Assembly: GCF_001865065.1 (NCBI RefSeq)
Contig: NZ_MJGN01000012.1
Span: forward strand, 1 to 32,326
Length of the DNA: 32,326 bases
Direction: 5' to 3'
DNA from: Curtobacterium sp. MCBA15_008
GTDB taxonomy: Bacteria > Actinomycetota > Actinomycetes > Actinomycetales > Microbacteriaceae
Below, one piece after another: positions 1 to 8,991 of this stretch. Below the pieces are notes generated by a model that saw only the letters and a list, made by a program, of their open reading frames with translations, made no database searches and was not told the origin of the DNA. How positions within the stretch are numbered: the first letter of the stretch is position 1; every line of letters starts with the position of its first letter. A program made the position numbers and the translations under genes.

Positions 1-104
1 ACCACCGACTGAACCCAAGATGTCGTACGACGACGTCGGAGTCGCACCGACTCGACGGACCGGGCCCGCACCCGCCCCGCGTCCGCGCCCGCGCCCGGGC
101 GCCT
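1..104. other. Left-edge non-coding stretch downstream of ctaB
   Basis: GC-rich sequence following the ctaB stop codon on the minus strand. It holds one small inverted repeat, GAGTCG (39-44) and CGACTC (48-53) with a CAC loop, which is too short to call a terminator. No gene is seen. Confidence 0.4.
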
Positions 105-1046
105 CTAGAAGGTGAAGACCTGCGGCAGCAGCGGGTCGATGCCGACGGCGATGAACAGCAGCGTCAGGTACGTGATCGAGCTGTGGAAGACCCGCATCGG
201 CTGCACGTGCTCCACGTGCTGGATCGCCCGCGAGTACAGGCGGTGCGACTCGACGACGAACCAGATGCCCCCCGCCAGCGCGACGACCGTGTAGAGCGGC
301 CCCATGTGCGCGACCGGGATGAGCAGCAGCGAGCAGACCAGCGTCGCCCAGGCGTACAGGACGACCTGCAGCCCGACGACGGTGCGCCCACGGACCACAG
401 CGAGCATCGGGACGTCGGCGCGGTCGTAGTCGTCGCGGTACTTCATCGACAGCGGCCAGTAGTGCGGCGGCGTCCAGAGGAAGATCACCATGAAGAGGAT
501 GACCGGCGCCCAGGTCAGCGACCCGGTGACGCCCGCCCAGCCGATGAGCACGGGCATGCAGCCGGCGGAGCCACCCCAGACGATGTTCTGCGGGGTGCGG
601 CGCTTGAGCCACAGCGTGTAGACGAACACGTAGATGAGGATCGCGATGACGCTCAGCGCGGCGGCGAGCCAGTTCACCAGGAAGCCGAGCACCGCGGTCG
701 ACAGGACGCCGAGCACCCACGAGAACACCAGGGCCTCGCGGTCGGAGAGCTCACCGGTCACCAACGGGCGGGTGCTCGTCCGCTTCATCAGCCGGTCGAT
801 GTCACGGTCGATGTAGCAGTTGAAGGCCGAGGCCGACCCGGCCGACATCGCGCCGCCGAGCATCGTCCAGAACACGAGCCAGAGGTCCGGCACGCCGCGT
901 TCCGCCAGGAACATCGTCGGCGCCGTGGTGACCAGGAGGAGCTCCATGACCCGCGGCTTCGTCAGGGAGACGTACGCACGGACCTTGCGGGACAGCGCCG
1001 ACCGGGGTCGATCGGTGTCGGGCCGGGTCACGGTGGCAGTCGGCAA
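105..1046 (-). CDS. ctaB: Protoheme IX farnesyltransferase (heme O synthase)
   Basis: This UbiA-family integral membrane prenyltransferase transfers a farnesyl group to protoheme IX to make heme O, the precursor of heme A for cytochrome aa3 oxidase. The 313-residue product has the usual family length. It shows the first Asp-rich motif N76-CYI-D80-RDID and the second, [12 protein letters not shown] (about 202-213), which bind prenyl diphosphate through Mg2+, separated by several hydrophobic segments. The start is a TTG at 1044-1046, chosen because a GAGG ribosome site (plus positions 1052-1055) lies 5 nt upstream. A GTG five codons downstream is the alternative. It is divergent from transketolase, a pairing known in other actinobacteria. 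Confidence 0.95.
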   Translation of the reverse strand: MPTATVTRPDTDRPRSALSRKVRAYVSLTKPRVMELLLVTTAPTMFLAERGVPDLWLVFWTMLGGAMSAGSASAFNCYIDRDIDRLMKRTSTRPLVTGELSDREALVFSWVLGVLSTAVLGFLVNWLAAALSVIAILIYVFVYTLWLKRRTPQNIVWGGSAGCMPVLIGWAGVTGSLTWAPVILFMVIFLWTPPHYWPLSMKYRDDYDRADVPMLAVVRGRTVVGLQVVLYAWATLVCSLLLIPVAHMGPLYTVVALAGGIWFVVESHRLYSRAIQHVEHVQPMRVFHSSITYLTLLFIAVGIDPLLPQVFTF

Positions 1047-1435
1047 GGGAACCTCAGTCTGTTCGCATCAGCTCGCACACTCGGTGGACGACTGCGGCGG
1101 CGTCCGGGCATGCGCTGACCCGGAATGTCCACGGGTCTCGAACAGTTTACGTGATCGAAGCGCCGCGAAGGTGCCCCGCTCCTGATCGACACGCCCGGCC
1201 CAGCTGGTGCGAGGACGATGCCGAGTGCACAACTCGCGTCACCTGAACCCCTTCTGAGTGCATGGTCACTATGCTGGAGACGCCCTCCCGCAGTGCGTGC
1301 CCCGATGACGTCGGCCGCGAAGAGCCGGTCGGTGGCCGCGAGACGGCGACACGACGTAGGCCCCGGGATGGCGATCATGTCCGTGCGATGGCACGAGCCC
1401 TCGCACATGTCGCATCAAGAAGGGTCAACATCCAA
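1047..1435. other. Divergent ctaB/tkt promoter region
   Basis: This 389-bp gap separates two divergent genes and should hold both promoters. For ctaB a possible -10, TAAACT on the minus strand (1144-1149), is seen without a good -35. For tkt a possible -10, TATGCT, lies at 1270-1275. The frame upstream of tkt stays open back to 1262, but its translation does not resemble transketolase and is treated as leader. Confidence 0.4.
1270..1275 (+). promoter_or_regulatory. Candidate -10 element for tkt
   Basis: TATGCT fits the TANNNT actinobacterial -10 pattern. No convincing -35 hexamer lies 16-18 nt upstream. If used, it gives a leader of about 150 nt before the tkt start. Confidence 0.25.
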
Positions 1436-3529
1436 GTGGCTGAATTCACCTGGGACGCCATCGACCGGAAGGCCGTCGACACGGCCCGCGTACTCGCCGC
1501 CGACTCGGTCGAGGCCGCTGGCAACGGTCACCCCGGCACCGCGATGAGCCTCGCACCGCTCGCACACCTGCTCTTCCAGAAGGTGATGCGTCGCGACCCG
1601 AGCGACTCCACCTGGATCGGCCGCGACCGCTTCATCCTGTCGGCCGGTCACGCCTCGATCCTGCAGTACGTGCAGTTCTACCTGCACGGCTACGGCCTCG
1701 AGCTCGAGGACCTCCAGCAGCTCCGCAAGTGGGGCTCGAAGACCCCGGGTCACCCGGAGTACGGCCACACCGACGGCGTCGAGATCACCACCGGCCCGCT
1801 CGGCCAGGGCCTCGCGTCCTCCGTCGGCTTCGGCTACGCGCAGCGCTTCGAGCGCGGCCTGTTCGACCCGGAGGCCGCCGACGGCGAGTCGCCCTTCGAC
1901 CACTTCACCTACGTGATTGCCGGTGACGGCGACATGCAGGAAGGCGTCACGAACGAGGCCGCCAGCCTCGCCGGCCGCCAGCAGCTCGGTCGCCTGGTCG
2001 TCTTCTACGACTCGAACCAGATCTCGATCGAGGACGACACCGACATCGCCTTCTCCGAGGACGTCGCGGCTCGCTACGAGGCGCTCGGCTGGCACGTCCA
2101 GCACGTCGACTGGAAGAAGACCGGCGAGTACTCCGAGGACGTCGAGGAGCTCTACCGCGCGGTCGAGGCCGCCAAGGCCGTGACGAACAAGCCGTCGCTC
2201 ATCGTCCTCAAGACGATCATCGGCTGGCCGTCCCCGACCAAGCAGAACTCCGGCAAGATCCACGGCTCCGCCCTCGGCGCCGAGGAGCTCAAGGGCCTCA
2301 AGGAGGTCCTCGGCTTCGACCCCGAGCAGACCTTCCACGTCGACCCCGCGGTGCTCGAGTACACCCGCGGCGCCGTCGCCAAGGGCCAGGCGCAGCACGC
2401 CGAGTGGCAGAAGACCTTCGACGCGTGGGCTTCGGCCAACCCGGAGAAGAAGGCGATGCTCGACCGCATCAACTCCGGCGAGCTGCCCGAGGGCCTCGAG
2501 GAGGCGCTGCCGGTCTTCCCGACCGAGAAGGCCGTCTCGACCCGCGCCGCGTCCGGCAAGGTCATCAACGCCATCGCGCCGCTCATGCCCGAGTTCTGGG
2601 GCGGTTCCGCCGACCTCGCTGAGTCGAACCTGACCACGATCGAGGGCGCGAAGTCGTTCGGTCCGGCCGAGGCCTCGACGAAGACGTGGAGCACCGACCC
2701 GTACGGCCGCGTGCTGCACTTCGGCATCCGCGAGCACGCGATGGGCTCGATCCTCAACGGCATCGTCCTGCACGGGAACACCCGCCCCTTCGGCGGCACC
2801 TTCCTCATCTTCAGCGACTACATGCGCCCGGCGGTCCGTCTCGCCGCGCTCATGAAGGCGCCGGCGATCTACGTCTGGACGCACGACTCCATCGCCCTCG
2901 GCGAGGACGGCCCGACGCACCAGCCGATCGAGCAGATCAGCGCCCTCCGCGCCATCCCGGGTCTGGACATCGTCCGCCCGGCCGACGCGAACGAGGTCGC
3001 TTACGCCTGGCTCGAGATGCTCAAGCACAAGGACCGCCCGGCCGGCATCGCGCTGAGCCGTCAGAACCTCCCCGTGTTCGAGCGCGGCGAGGGCGAGGCC
3101 TCCGGTGAGGTCTTCGCCTCGGCGAAGAACGTCTCGAAGGGCGCGTACATCCTGGCCGAGGCCCCGAACGGCACCCCGGACGTGATCCTCATCGCGACCG
3201 GCTCCGAGGTCCAGATCGCGGTCGACGCCCGCGAGCAGCTCAAGGGCGAGGGCATCAACGCCCGCGTCGTGAGCGCCCCGTCCCTCGAGTGGTTCCGCGC
3301 GCAGTCGGAGAACTACCAGGACCAGGTCCTCCCGAAGACCGTCACCGCCCGCGTGTCGGTCGAGGCCGGCATCGCCATGAGCTGGCGCGACATCGTCGGC
3401 GACAAGGGCCGCAGCGTCTCGATCGAGCACTTCGGTGCCTCGGCCGACTACCAGACGCTGTTCAAGGAGTTCGGCTTCACGACGGAACACGTCGTGGCCG
3501 CCGCGAAGGAATCGCTCGCGGCTTCCTGA
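1436..3529 (+). CDS. tkt: Transketolase
   Basis: Thiamine-diphosphate enzyme that moves two-carbon units between ketoses and aldoses, linking the pentose phosphate pathway and glycolysis. The start is GTG at 1436: AAGAAGGG (1417-1424) is a good ribosome site 11 nt upstream and the product then has 697 residues, normal for the family. GNGHPG near residue 29 and GDGDMQEG (163-170) belong to the N-terminal ThDP/metal-binding domain. FGIREHAMG (429-437) contains the catalytic glutamate E433, and HDSIALGEDGPTH follows in the pyrimidine-binding domain. It leads the tkt-tal-pgi-zwf-opcA-pgl cluster, but a strong terminator follows it, so tal may have its own promoter or depend on read-through. Confidence 0.97.
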   Translation: MAEFTWDAIDRKAVDTARVLAADSVEAAGNGHPGTAMSLAPLAHLLFQKVMRRDPSDSTWIGRDRFILSAGHASILQYVQFYLHGYGLELEDLQQLRKWGSKTPGHPEYGHTDGVEITTGPLGQGLASSVGFGYAQRFERGLFDPEAADGESPFDHFTYVIAGDGDMQEGVTNEAASLAGRQQLGRLVVFYDSNQISIEDDTDIAFSEDVAARYEALGWHVQHVDWKKTGEYSEDVEELYRAVEAAKAVTNKPSLIVLKTIIGWPSPTKQNSGKIHGSALGAEELKGLKEVLGFDPEQTFHVDPAVLEYTRGAVAKGQAQHAEWQKTFDAWASANPEKKAMLDRINSGELPEGLEEALPVFPTEKAVSTRAASGKVINAIAPLMPEFWGGSADLAESNLTTIEGAKSFGPAEASTKTWSTDPYGRVLHFGIREHAMGSILNGIVLHGNTRPFGGTFLIFSDYMRPAVRLAALMKAPAIYVWTHDSIALGEDGPTHQPIEQISALRAIPGLDIVRPADANEVAYAWLEMLKHKDRPAGIALSRQNLPVFERGEGEASGEVFASAKNVSKGAYILAEAPNGTPDVILIATGSEVQIAVDAREQLKGEGINARVVSAPSLEWFRAQSENYQDQVLPKTVTARVSVEAGIAMSWRDIVGDKGRSVSIEHFGASADYQTLFKEFGFTTEHVVAAAKESLAAS

Positions 3530-3536
3530 CCCGCAG

Positions 3537-3570
3537 GGGCCGGGTCCGGTTCGCCGGATCCGGCCCTTCT
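3537..3570 (+). terminator. Rho-independent terminator after tkt with UUCG loop
   Basis: Arms 3537-3549 and 3554-3566 form a 13-bp stem with one G-U wobble, closed by a TTCG tetraloop (3550-3553) and followed by TTCTT. It begins 8 nt after the tkt stop. The UUCG loop is the classic extra-stable tetraloop. Confidence 0.8.
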
Positions 3571-3571
3571 T

Positions 3572-3609
3572 CCGGGAGGCGCGGCTCGGCCCCGCCACGC
3601 GCCTCCCGG
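3572..3609. repeat. Second tkt-tal hairpin, member of the GGAGGCGCG palindrome family
   Basis: CCGGGAGGCGCG (3572-3583) pairs exactly with 3598-3609 around a 14-nt loop. It starts directly after the tkt terminator. The stem core GGAGGCGCG and the 14-nt loop ending CCGCCA match the hairpin at 25929-25982, and the stem core also matches the palindromes at 9779-9816 and 13973-14010. It may act as a second terminator. Confidence 0.65.
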
Positions 3610-3670
3610 TCCCCCAGACCCCGACTTCACGGTCCCACCGGACCAGTCGATGAAAGAAGAAGAGAAACAC

Positions 3671-4783
3671 ATGGCTGAGAACACCCCCACCGCCGCCCTC
3701 TCCGCGGTCGGCGTGAGCATCTGGCTCGACGACCTCTCCCGCGAGCTCCTCGAGACCGGCAAGCTCACCGAGCTCATCGAGCACAAGAACGTCGTCGGCG
3801 TCACCACCAACCCGACGATCTTCGCCTCGGCCCTCGCCAAGGGCGAGCGCTACGACGCGCAGGTCAAGGAACTGGCCGCGGCCGGCACCGACGTGACCAA
3901 CGCGATCTTCGAGATCACCACGCAGGACGTCGCGAACGCGTCCGACGTCTTCAAGCCGATCTACGACGAGACCAAGGGCTTCGACGGCCGTGTCTCGATC
4001 GAGGTCGAGCCGGGCCTCGCCCACGACACCGCGAAGACCATCGAGCAGGCGAAGTTCCTGTTCGACAAGGTCGGCCGCGAGAACGTCCTCATCAAGATCC
4101 CCGCGACGATCGAGGGCCTCGAGGCGATCACCGAGGTCATCGGCGCCGGCATCTCGGTGAACGTCACCCTGATCTTCTCGCTCGAGCGCTACCGCGCCGT
4201 CATCGACGCCTACCTCGGTGGGCTCGAGAAGGCCAAGGCCGCCGGCCACGACCTCTCGAAGATCCACTCGGTCGCCTCGTTCTTCGTGTCGCGTGTCGAC
4301 TCCGAAATCGACAAGCGCCTGGACGCCGTCGGCACCGACGAGGCGAAGGCCCTCAAGTCGAAGGCCGGCATCGCCAACGCGCAGCTCGCCTACCAGGTCT
4401 GGACCGAGGCGTTCGCCTCCGAGCGCGCCCTCGGCCTGCTCGAGTCCGGTGCGAACACGCAGCGTCCGCTCTGGGCCTCGACCGGCGTCAAGGACCCGTC
4501 GCTCCCCGACACGCTCTACGTGACCGAGCTCGCCGCACCGAACACCGTCAACACCATGCCGGGCAAGACGCTCGACGCCACGTTCGACCACGGTGAGATC
4601 CACGGCGACGCCATCGCCGGCACGTTCGACGCCGCGCAGGGCGTGCTCGACCAGCTCGCCGCGCAGGGCATCGACTACGACGACGTCGTGGCGCTGCTCG
4701 AGAAGGAGGGCGTGGACAAGTTCAACGTCTCGTGGGGCGAGCTCGTCGACACGGTCAAGGCAGCACTCGAGGGCGCCAAGTAG
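3671..4783 (+). CDS. tal: Transaldolase
   Basis: Transfers a dihydroxyacetone unit from sedoheptulose 7-phosphate to glyceraldehyde 3-phosphate through a Schiff base with lysine. The conserved NVLIKIPAT segment contains the expected catalytic lysine, K142. The start is ATG 3671 (370 residues), preceded by the purine-rich stretch AAGAAGAG; an in-frame ATG at 3650 would add seven charged residues (MKEEEKH) that look like leader sequence. The length matches actinobacterial transaldolases, which are longer than the enterobacterial type. The stop TAG shares one base with the GTG of pgi (TAGTG), so the two are probably translationally coupled. Confidence 0.95.
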   Translation: MAENTPTAALSAVGVSIWLDDLSRELLETGKLTELIEHKNVVGVTTNPTIFASALAKGERYDAQVKELAAAGTDVTNAIFEITTQDVANASDVFKPIYDETKGFDGRVSIEVEPGLAHDTAKTIEQAKFLFDKVGRENVLIKIPATIEGLEAITEVIGAGISVNVTLIFSLERYRAVIDAYLGGLEKAKAAGHDLSKIHSVASFFVSRVDSEIDKRLDAVGTDEAKALKSKAGIANAQLAYQVWTEAFASERALGLLESGANTQRPLWASTGVKDPSLPDTLYVTELAAPNTVNTMPGKTLDATFDHGEIHGDAIAGTFDAAQGVLDQLAAQGIDYDDVVALLEKEGVDKFNVSWGELVDTVKAALEGAK

Positions 4784-6381
4784 TGACGGTCTCCATCGCC
4801 GCCAGCGGTGACGCGGCGCGGGCCATCGACTCGGTGGTCCCGCGCCTCGTCACCGACCTGGTGGCCTCGGGCATCACCGCCCAGGACCCCGAGCTCTGGG
4901 GTCCCGACGCCGAGGCCGAGGCGTCCGAGCGCCTCGGCTGGGTGGAGGCCGTCTCGGTCTCCCGCCCGCTCGTCGACCAGGTGGTCGCCCTGCGCGAGAG
5001 CCTGCGTGCCGAGGGGATCGACCACGTCGTCCTCGCTGGCATGGGCGGTTCCTCGCTCGCGCCCGAGGTCATCACCCGGACCTCCGGCGTGCCGCTCACG
5101 GTCCTCGACTCGACGAACCCGGCACAGGTCCGCGCCGCCGTCGAGCACGAGCTGGCGCGCACGGTGCTCGTCGTGTCCTCGAAGTCGGGTTCCACCCTCG
5201 AGACCGACTCGCAGCGCCGGGTGTACGAGCAGGCCTTCCGCGACGCCGGCATCGACCCGGCGGGCCGCATCGTCGTCGTCACCGACCCGGGCTCCCCGCT
5301 CGAGGCCGATGCGACGGCCGCGGGCTACCGCGTCTTCACCGCCGACCCGACCGTCGGCGGCCGCTACTCGGCGCTGACGGCCTTCGGCCTCGTGCCGTCC
5401 GGCCTCGCCGGCGCGGACATCGCCGAGCTCCTCGACGAGGCCGACGCCATCTCAGCGCTCCTCTCCGTGGACATCGACGAGAACCCGGGCCTCGTGCTCG
5501 GTGCGGTCCTGGGCGGCACCAGTCCGCTGCGCGACAAGATCGGCATCGTCCCCGACGGCACCCACATCGTCGGCTTCGGCGACTGGGTGGAGCAGCTGAT
5601 CGCGGAGTCCACCGGCAAGAGCGGCCGCGGCCTGCTCCCGGTGGTCCTCGACGTGGACTCCCCCGAGGTCACCGCCGGTCTCCCCGACCTGCAGATCATC
5701 CGCCTGGTCGGCTCGCGTGAGGAAGAACGTCACGTCGCCGACGGCGAGGTCGAGATCACCGGCACGCTCGGCGGGCAGCTCCTCGTGTGGGAGTACGCCG
5801 TCGCCGTCGCCGGGCGCCTGCTCGGCATCGACCCGTTCGACCAGCCCGACGTCGAGGCCGCCAAGGTCGCGACGCGTGCGCTGCTCGACGACCGCCCCGC
5901 GTCGGCGGAGCCGGCGTTCTCCGAGGACGGCATCGCCGTCCGTGCGACGCCCGGACTGGCGGTCGGGACGACGCTCTCGGAAGCCGTGTCGGGCCTCCTG
6001 TCCGCACTCGACCCCACGGGGTACGTATCGGTCCAGGCGTACGTGGACCGCACCGCGAACCGCGAGCTCGAAGCGCTGCGCGACGCCCTGGCGGCGCGCA
6101 CCGGCCGTCCGGTCACCTTCGGCTACGGCCCGCGGTTCCTGCACTCGACCGGCCAGTACCACAAGGGCGGGCCCGCGAACGGCGTGTTCCTGCAGATCGT
6201 GGCCGACGAACCCGACGACCTGGCGATCCCGGGCCGTCCGTTCACGTTCGGGCAGCTCATCCAGGCCCAGGCGTCCGGCGACGCGAGTGTCCTCGCGCAG
6301 CACGGCCGACCGGTCCTGACCCTCACGACGTCGGACGTCGCCGCTGCCACAGCAGCACTCGCGTCCGCCGTCACCCTCTGA
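4783..6381 (+). CDS. pgi: Glucose-6-phosphate isomerase
   Basis: Interconverts glucose 6-phosphate and fructose 6-phosphate, returning carbon from the non-oxidative pentose pathway to Zwf. Two SIS sugar-phosphate domains are visible: GMGGSSLAPEV followed by SKSGST in the first, and a later region with FGYGPRFLHSTGQYHKGG typical of the C-terminal active-site half. The start is the GTG that overlaps the tal stop by one base; GAGGG in the tal 3' end lies 9 nt upstream as ribosome site. The 532 residues fit the variant found inside actinobacterial pentose phosphate clusters, and the product could also act in a bifunctional context, although no fused transaldolase domain is present here. Confidence 0.93.
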   Translation: MTVSIAASGDAARAIDSVVPRLVTDLVASGITAQDPELWGPDAEAEASERLGWVEAVSVSRPLVDQVVALRESLRAEGIDHVVLAGMGGSSLAPEVITRTSGVPLTVLDSTNPAQVRAAVEHELARTVLVVSSKSGSTLETDSQRRVYEQAFRDAGIDPAGRIVVVTDPGSPLEADATAAGYRVFTADPTVGGRYSALTAFGLVPSGLAGADIAELLDEADAISALLSVDIDENPGLVLGAVLGGTSPLRDKIGIVPDGTHIVGFGDWVEQLIAESTGKSGRGLLPVVLDVDSPEVTAGLPDLQIIRLVGSREEERHVADGEVEITGTLGGQLLVWEYAVAVAGRLLGIDPFDQPDVEAAKVATRALLDDRPASAEPAFSEDGIAVRATPGLAVGTTLSEAVSGLLSALDPTGYVSVQAYVDRTANRELEALRDALAARTGRPVTFGYGPRFLHSTGQYHKGGPANGVFLQIVADEPDDLAIPGRPFTFGQLIQAQASGDASVLAQHGRPVLTLTTSDVAAATAALASAVTL

Positions 6382-6404
6382 CTCTCGAAGGAGTTCACCG
6401 ACTC

Positions 6405-7943
6405 ATGTCACCGGTGGCAATCACCCCGGAGCACAACCCGCTCCGGCTGCCGACGGATCGTCGACTGAACCGGATCGCGGGACCCAGCACCCTCATCATC
6501 TTCGGCGTGACGGGCGACCTGTCCCGCAAGAAGCTGATGCCCGCGGTCTACGACCTGGCGAACCGGGGGCTCCTGCCCCCGGGGTTCGCCCTCGTCGGGT
6601 TCGCTCGGCGTGACTGGGAGGACCAAGACTTCTCCCAGCTCGTCCACGACGCCGTCAAGGAGCACTCCCGCACCCCGTTCGACGAGGACGTCTGGCGTCA
6701 GCTCGAACAGGGCATCCGCTTCGTCCAGGGTTCGTTCGACGACCCCGAGGCGTTCCGCGAGCTCAAGCGCACCGTCGACGACCTCGACACGGAGCGCGGT
6801 ACGCTCGGCAACCACGCGTTCTACCTGTCGATCCCGCCGAAGATGTTCCCGGTCGTCACCGAGCAGCTCAAGCTGTCCGGCCTGACCGAGAAGCGCGACG
6901 GGTCCTGGAGCCGCGTGGTCGTCGAGAAGCCCTTCGGCTCCGACCTCCGCACCGCGCGCGAGCTCAACGCGATCGTCGAGAGCGTCTTCGCTCCGGACGA
7001 CGTGTTCCGCATCGACCACTACCTCGGCAAGGAGACCGTCCAGAACCTGCTGACGCTCCGGTTCGCGAACCAGATGTACGAACCCATCTGGAACTCGAAC
7101 TACGTGGACCACGTGCAGATCACGATGGCCGAGGACATCGGCGTCGCCGGACGCGCCGCGTACTACGACGGCATCGGCGCGGCGCGCGACGTCATCCAGA
7201 ACCACCTGCTGCAGCTCCTCGCGCTCACCGCGATGGAAGAGCCCGTCTCGTTCAAGGCCGCGGACCTCCGCGCCGAGAAGGAGAAGGTCCTGTCGGCGGT
7301 GCGGCTCCCGGCCGACCTCGCGACGTCGACCGCCCGCGGGCAGTACGCCGGCGGCTGGCAGGGCGGCGAGAAGGTGCTCGGCTTCCTCGACGAGGCCGGC
7401 ATGAACCCGGAGTCCGGTACCGAGACCTACGCGGCGATCAAGCTCGACATCGCGACCCGTCGCTGGCAGGGCGTCCCGTTCTACCTGCGCGCGGGCAAGC
7501 GTCTCGGCCGTCGCGTCACCGAGATCGCGATCGTGTTCAAGCGCGTCCCCGAGGACGTCTACGGCAACACGCAGTCGCCCCTCGGTCAGAACGCGCTCGT
7601 CATCCGCGTGCAGCCGGACGAGGGCGTCACGCTCCGGTTCGGTTCGAAGGTCCCCGGCGTCGGCACCCAGGTGCGCGACGTGACGATGGACTTCGGCTAC
7701 GGCCACGCATTCACCGAGGCGTCCCCCGAGGCGTACGAGCGACTCATCCTCGACGTGCTCCTCGGCGACCCGCCCCTGTTCCCCCGGCACCAAGAGGTGG
7801 AGCTGTCCTGGAAGATCCTCGACCCGATCGAGGAGTTCTGGGCCACGCAGGGCCAGCCCGAGCAGTACCGTCCCGGCACGTGGGGTCCGGCGTCCGCCGA
7901 CGCCCTGCTCGCCCGCGACGGCCGGACCTGGAGGCGTCCATGA
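6405..7943 (+). CDS. zwf: Glucose-6-phosphate 1-dehydrogenase
   Basis: Oxidises glucose 6-phosphate to 6-phosphogluconolactone while reducing NADP+, the entry step of the oxidative pentose phosphate pathway. The N-terminal Rossmann fingerprint GVTGDLSRKKL (34-44) binds the nucleotide, and RIDHYLGKE (202-210) is the family active-site signature with the catalytic histidine region and K209. The 512-residue length is typical. ATG 6405 has AAGGAG (6388-6393) 11 nt upstream. The stop overlaps the opcA start as ATGA, which fits a fixed ratio of enzyme and assembly factor. Confidence 0.97.
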   Translation: MSPVAITPEHNPLRLPTDRRLNRIAGPSTLIIFGVTGDLSRKKLMPAVYDLANRGLLPPGFALVGFARRDWEDQDFSQLVHDAVKEHSRTPFDEDVWRQLEQGIRFVQGSFDDPEAFRELKRTVDDLDTERGTLGNHAFYLSIPPKMFPVVTEQLKLSGLTEKRDGSWSRVVVEKPFGSDLRTARELNAIVESVFAPDDVFRIDHYLGKETVQNLLTLRFANQMYEPIWNSNYVDHVQITMAEDIGVAGRAAYYDGIGAARDVIQNHLLQLLALTAMEEPVSFKAADLRAEKEKVLSAVRLPADLATSTARGQYAGGWQGGEKVLGFLDEAGMNPESGTETYAAIKLDIATRRWQGVPFYLRAGKRLGRRVTEIAIVFKRVPEDVYGNTQSPLGQNALVIRVQPDEGVTLRFGSKVPGVGTQVRDVTMDFGYGHAFTEASPEAYERLILDVLLGDPPLFPRHQEVELSWKILDPIEEFWATQGQPEQYRPGTWGPASADALLARDGRTWRRP

Positions 7944-8884
7944 AGATCGACATGCCGAACACCACGGTCTCGAAGATCCAGAAGAAGCTCGTCCACATCC
8001 GCGAGGAGGGCGGCGCCGTCGCCCTCGGTCGCGTCCTGACCCTCATCATCTCGACGGCCCTCGGCCACGAGGAAGAGGCGATCGAGGCCGCGAACGAGGC
8101 CTCGCGCGAGCACCCGATGCGCGTGATCATCGTGTCGAAGAACGACGGTGACACGAAGTCGCCGGGTCGCCTGGACGCGCAGATCCGCGTGGGCAGCGAC
8201 GCGGGTGCGAGCGAGGTCATCGTCCTCCGCGCGTACGGCGAGACCGCGACCGACGAGGAGAGCCTGGTCACGGGCCTCCTGCTGCCGGACGCGCCCGTCG
8301 TCGCCTGGTGGCCGCAGACCGCGCCCGAGCAGCCGTCCGCCTCGGCGCTGGGCCGCATCGCGCAGCGCCGCATCACCGACGCGGCCGCGCAGCGCGACCC
8401 GAACGGCGCGATCGAGGCCCTCGGTGCCTCGTACGTGCCGGGCGACACCGACTTCGCGTGGACCCGTCTCACCCTGTGGCGGAACCAGCTCGCCGCGGCG
8501 CTCGACCAGCCGCCGTACGAGCCGGTCACCGCGGTCGAGGTCTCGGGTGCGTACGACAGCCCGTCGACGATCCTCCTCGCCGCGTGGCTGCAGCTGCAGC
8601 TCGAGGTGCCGGTCTCGGTCGTCACGTCGCCTCGCGCGACCGGGTCGAGCGGCATCCACGGCGTGAAGCTCGTGCGCGAGTCCGGCACCATCGAGCTCGA
8701 GCGGTCCCTGGTGGACGTCGCGACGCTCTCGATGCCCGGGCAGCCGACGCACGATCTGTCGCTGCCGCGCCGCAACCTGCGCGACTGCCTGGCCGAGGAA
8801 CTCCGTAGACTCGACCCGGACGTCCTCTTCGGAGACGTCGTCAAGCACGGGGTACCACAGCTGCGCGAGTCGATCGCCGGCTGA
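7940..8884 (+). CDS. opcA: Glucose-6-phosphate dehydrogenase assembly protein OpcA
   Basis: OpcA family proteins are needed for activity or oligomerisation of glucose-6-phosphate dehydrogenase in cyanobacteria and actinobacteria. The product has 314 residues, starts MKIDMPNTTVSKI and has the conserved central segment LLLPDAPVVAWWP. The ATG overlaps the zwf stop by four nucleotides, so translation is probably coupled. The conserved position directly after zwf is strong support for the assignment. No catalytic motif is expected. A long hairpin follows the gene before pgl. Confidence 0.93.
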   Translation: MKIDMPNTTVSKIQKKLVHIREEGGAVALGRVLTLIISTALGHEEEAIEAANEASREHPMRVIIVSKNDGDTKSPGRLDAQIRVGSDAGASEVIVLRAYGETATDEESLVTGLLLPDAPVVAWWPQTAPEQPSASALGRIAQRRITDAAAQRDPNGAIEALGASYVPGDTDFAWTRLTLWRNQLAAALDQPPYEPVTAVEVSGAYDSPSTILLAAWLQLQLEVPVSVVTSPRATGSSGIHGVKLVRESGTIELERSLVDVATLSMPGQPTHDLSLPRRNLRDCLAEELRRLDPDVLFGDVVKHGVPQLRESIAG

Positions 8885-8896
8885 ACCAGCCCCACA

Positions 8897-8941
8897 CGAC
8901 CGGCCGGTCCCGCTCGCCCGAGCACCAGGACCGGCCGGTCG
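8897..8941. repeat. Nested hairpin between opcA and pgl
   Basis: The 14-bp arms 8897-8910 and 8928-8941 are perfectly complementary. Each contains the 12-bp palindrome GACCGGCCGGTC, and the loop has its own GCTCG/CGAGC stem. There is no T-run. It could reduce read-through into pgl or protect mRNA ends. Confidence 0.6.
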
Positions 8942-8991
8942 GACCGAAGGCGGTCCTCGCACCGATGGGCCGCCACGAACACGGGAGTCAC

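Noticed and set aside
1262..1435. 58 in-frame codons upstream of the tkt GTG as an N-terminal extension
   Set aside because: The translated sequence does not resemble transketolase or a targeting signal, while the GTG at 1436 has a good ribosome site and yields the normal family length.
1415..4603. A 1062-codon open frame antisense to tkt and tal
   Set aside because: It lies opposite strongly conserved enzymes, its composition is Arg/Glu/Asp/Leu-rich nonsense typical of the reverse frame in high-GC genes, and it has no recognisable domain.
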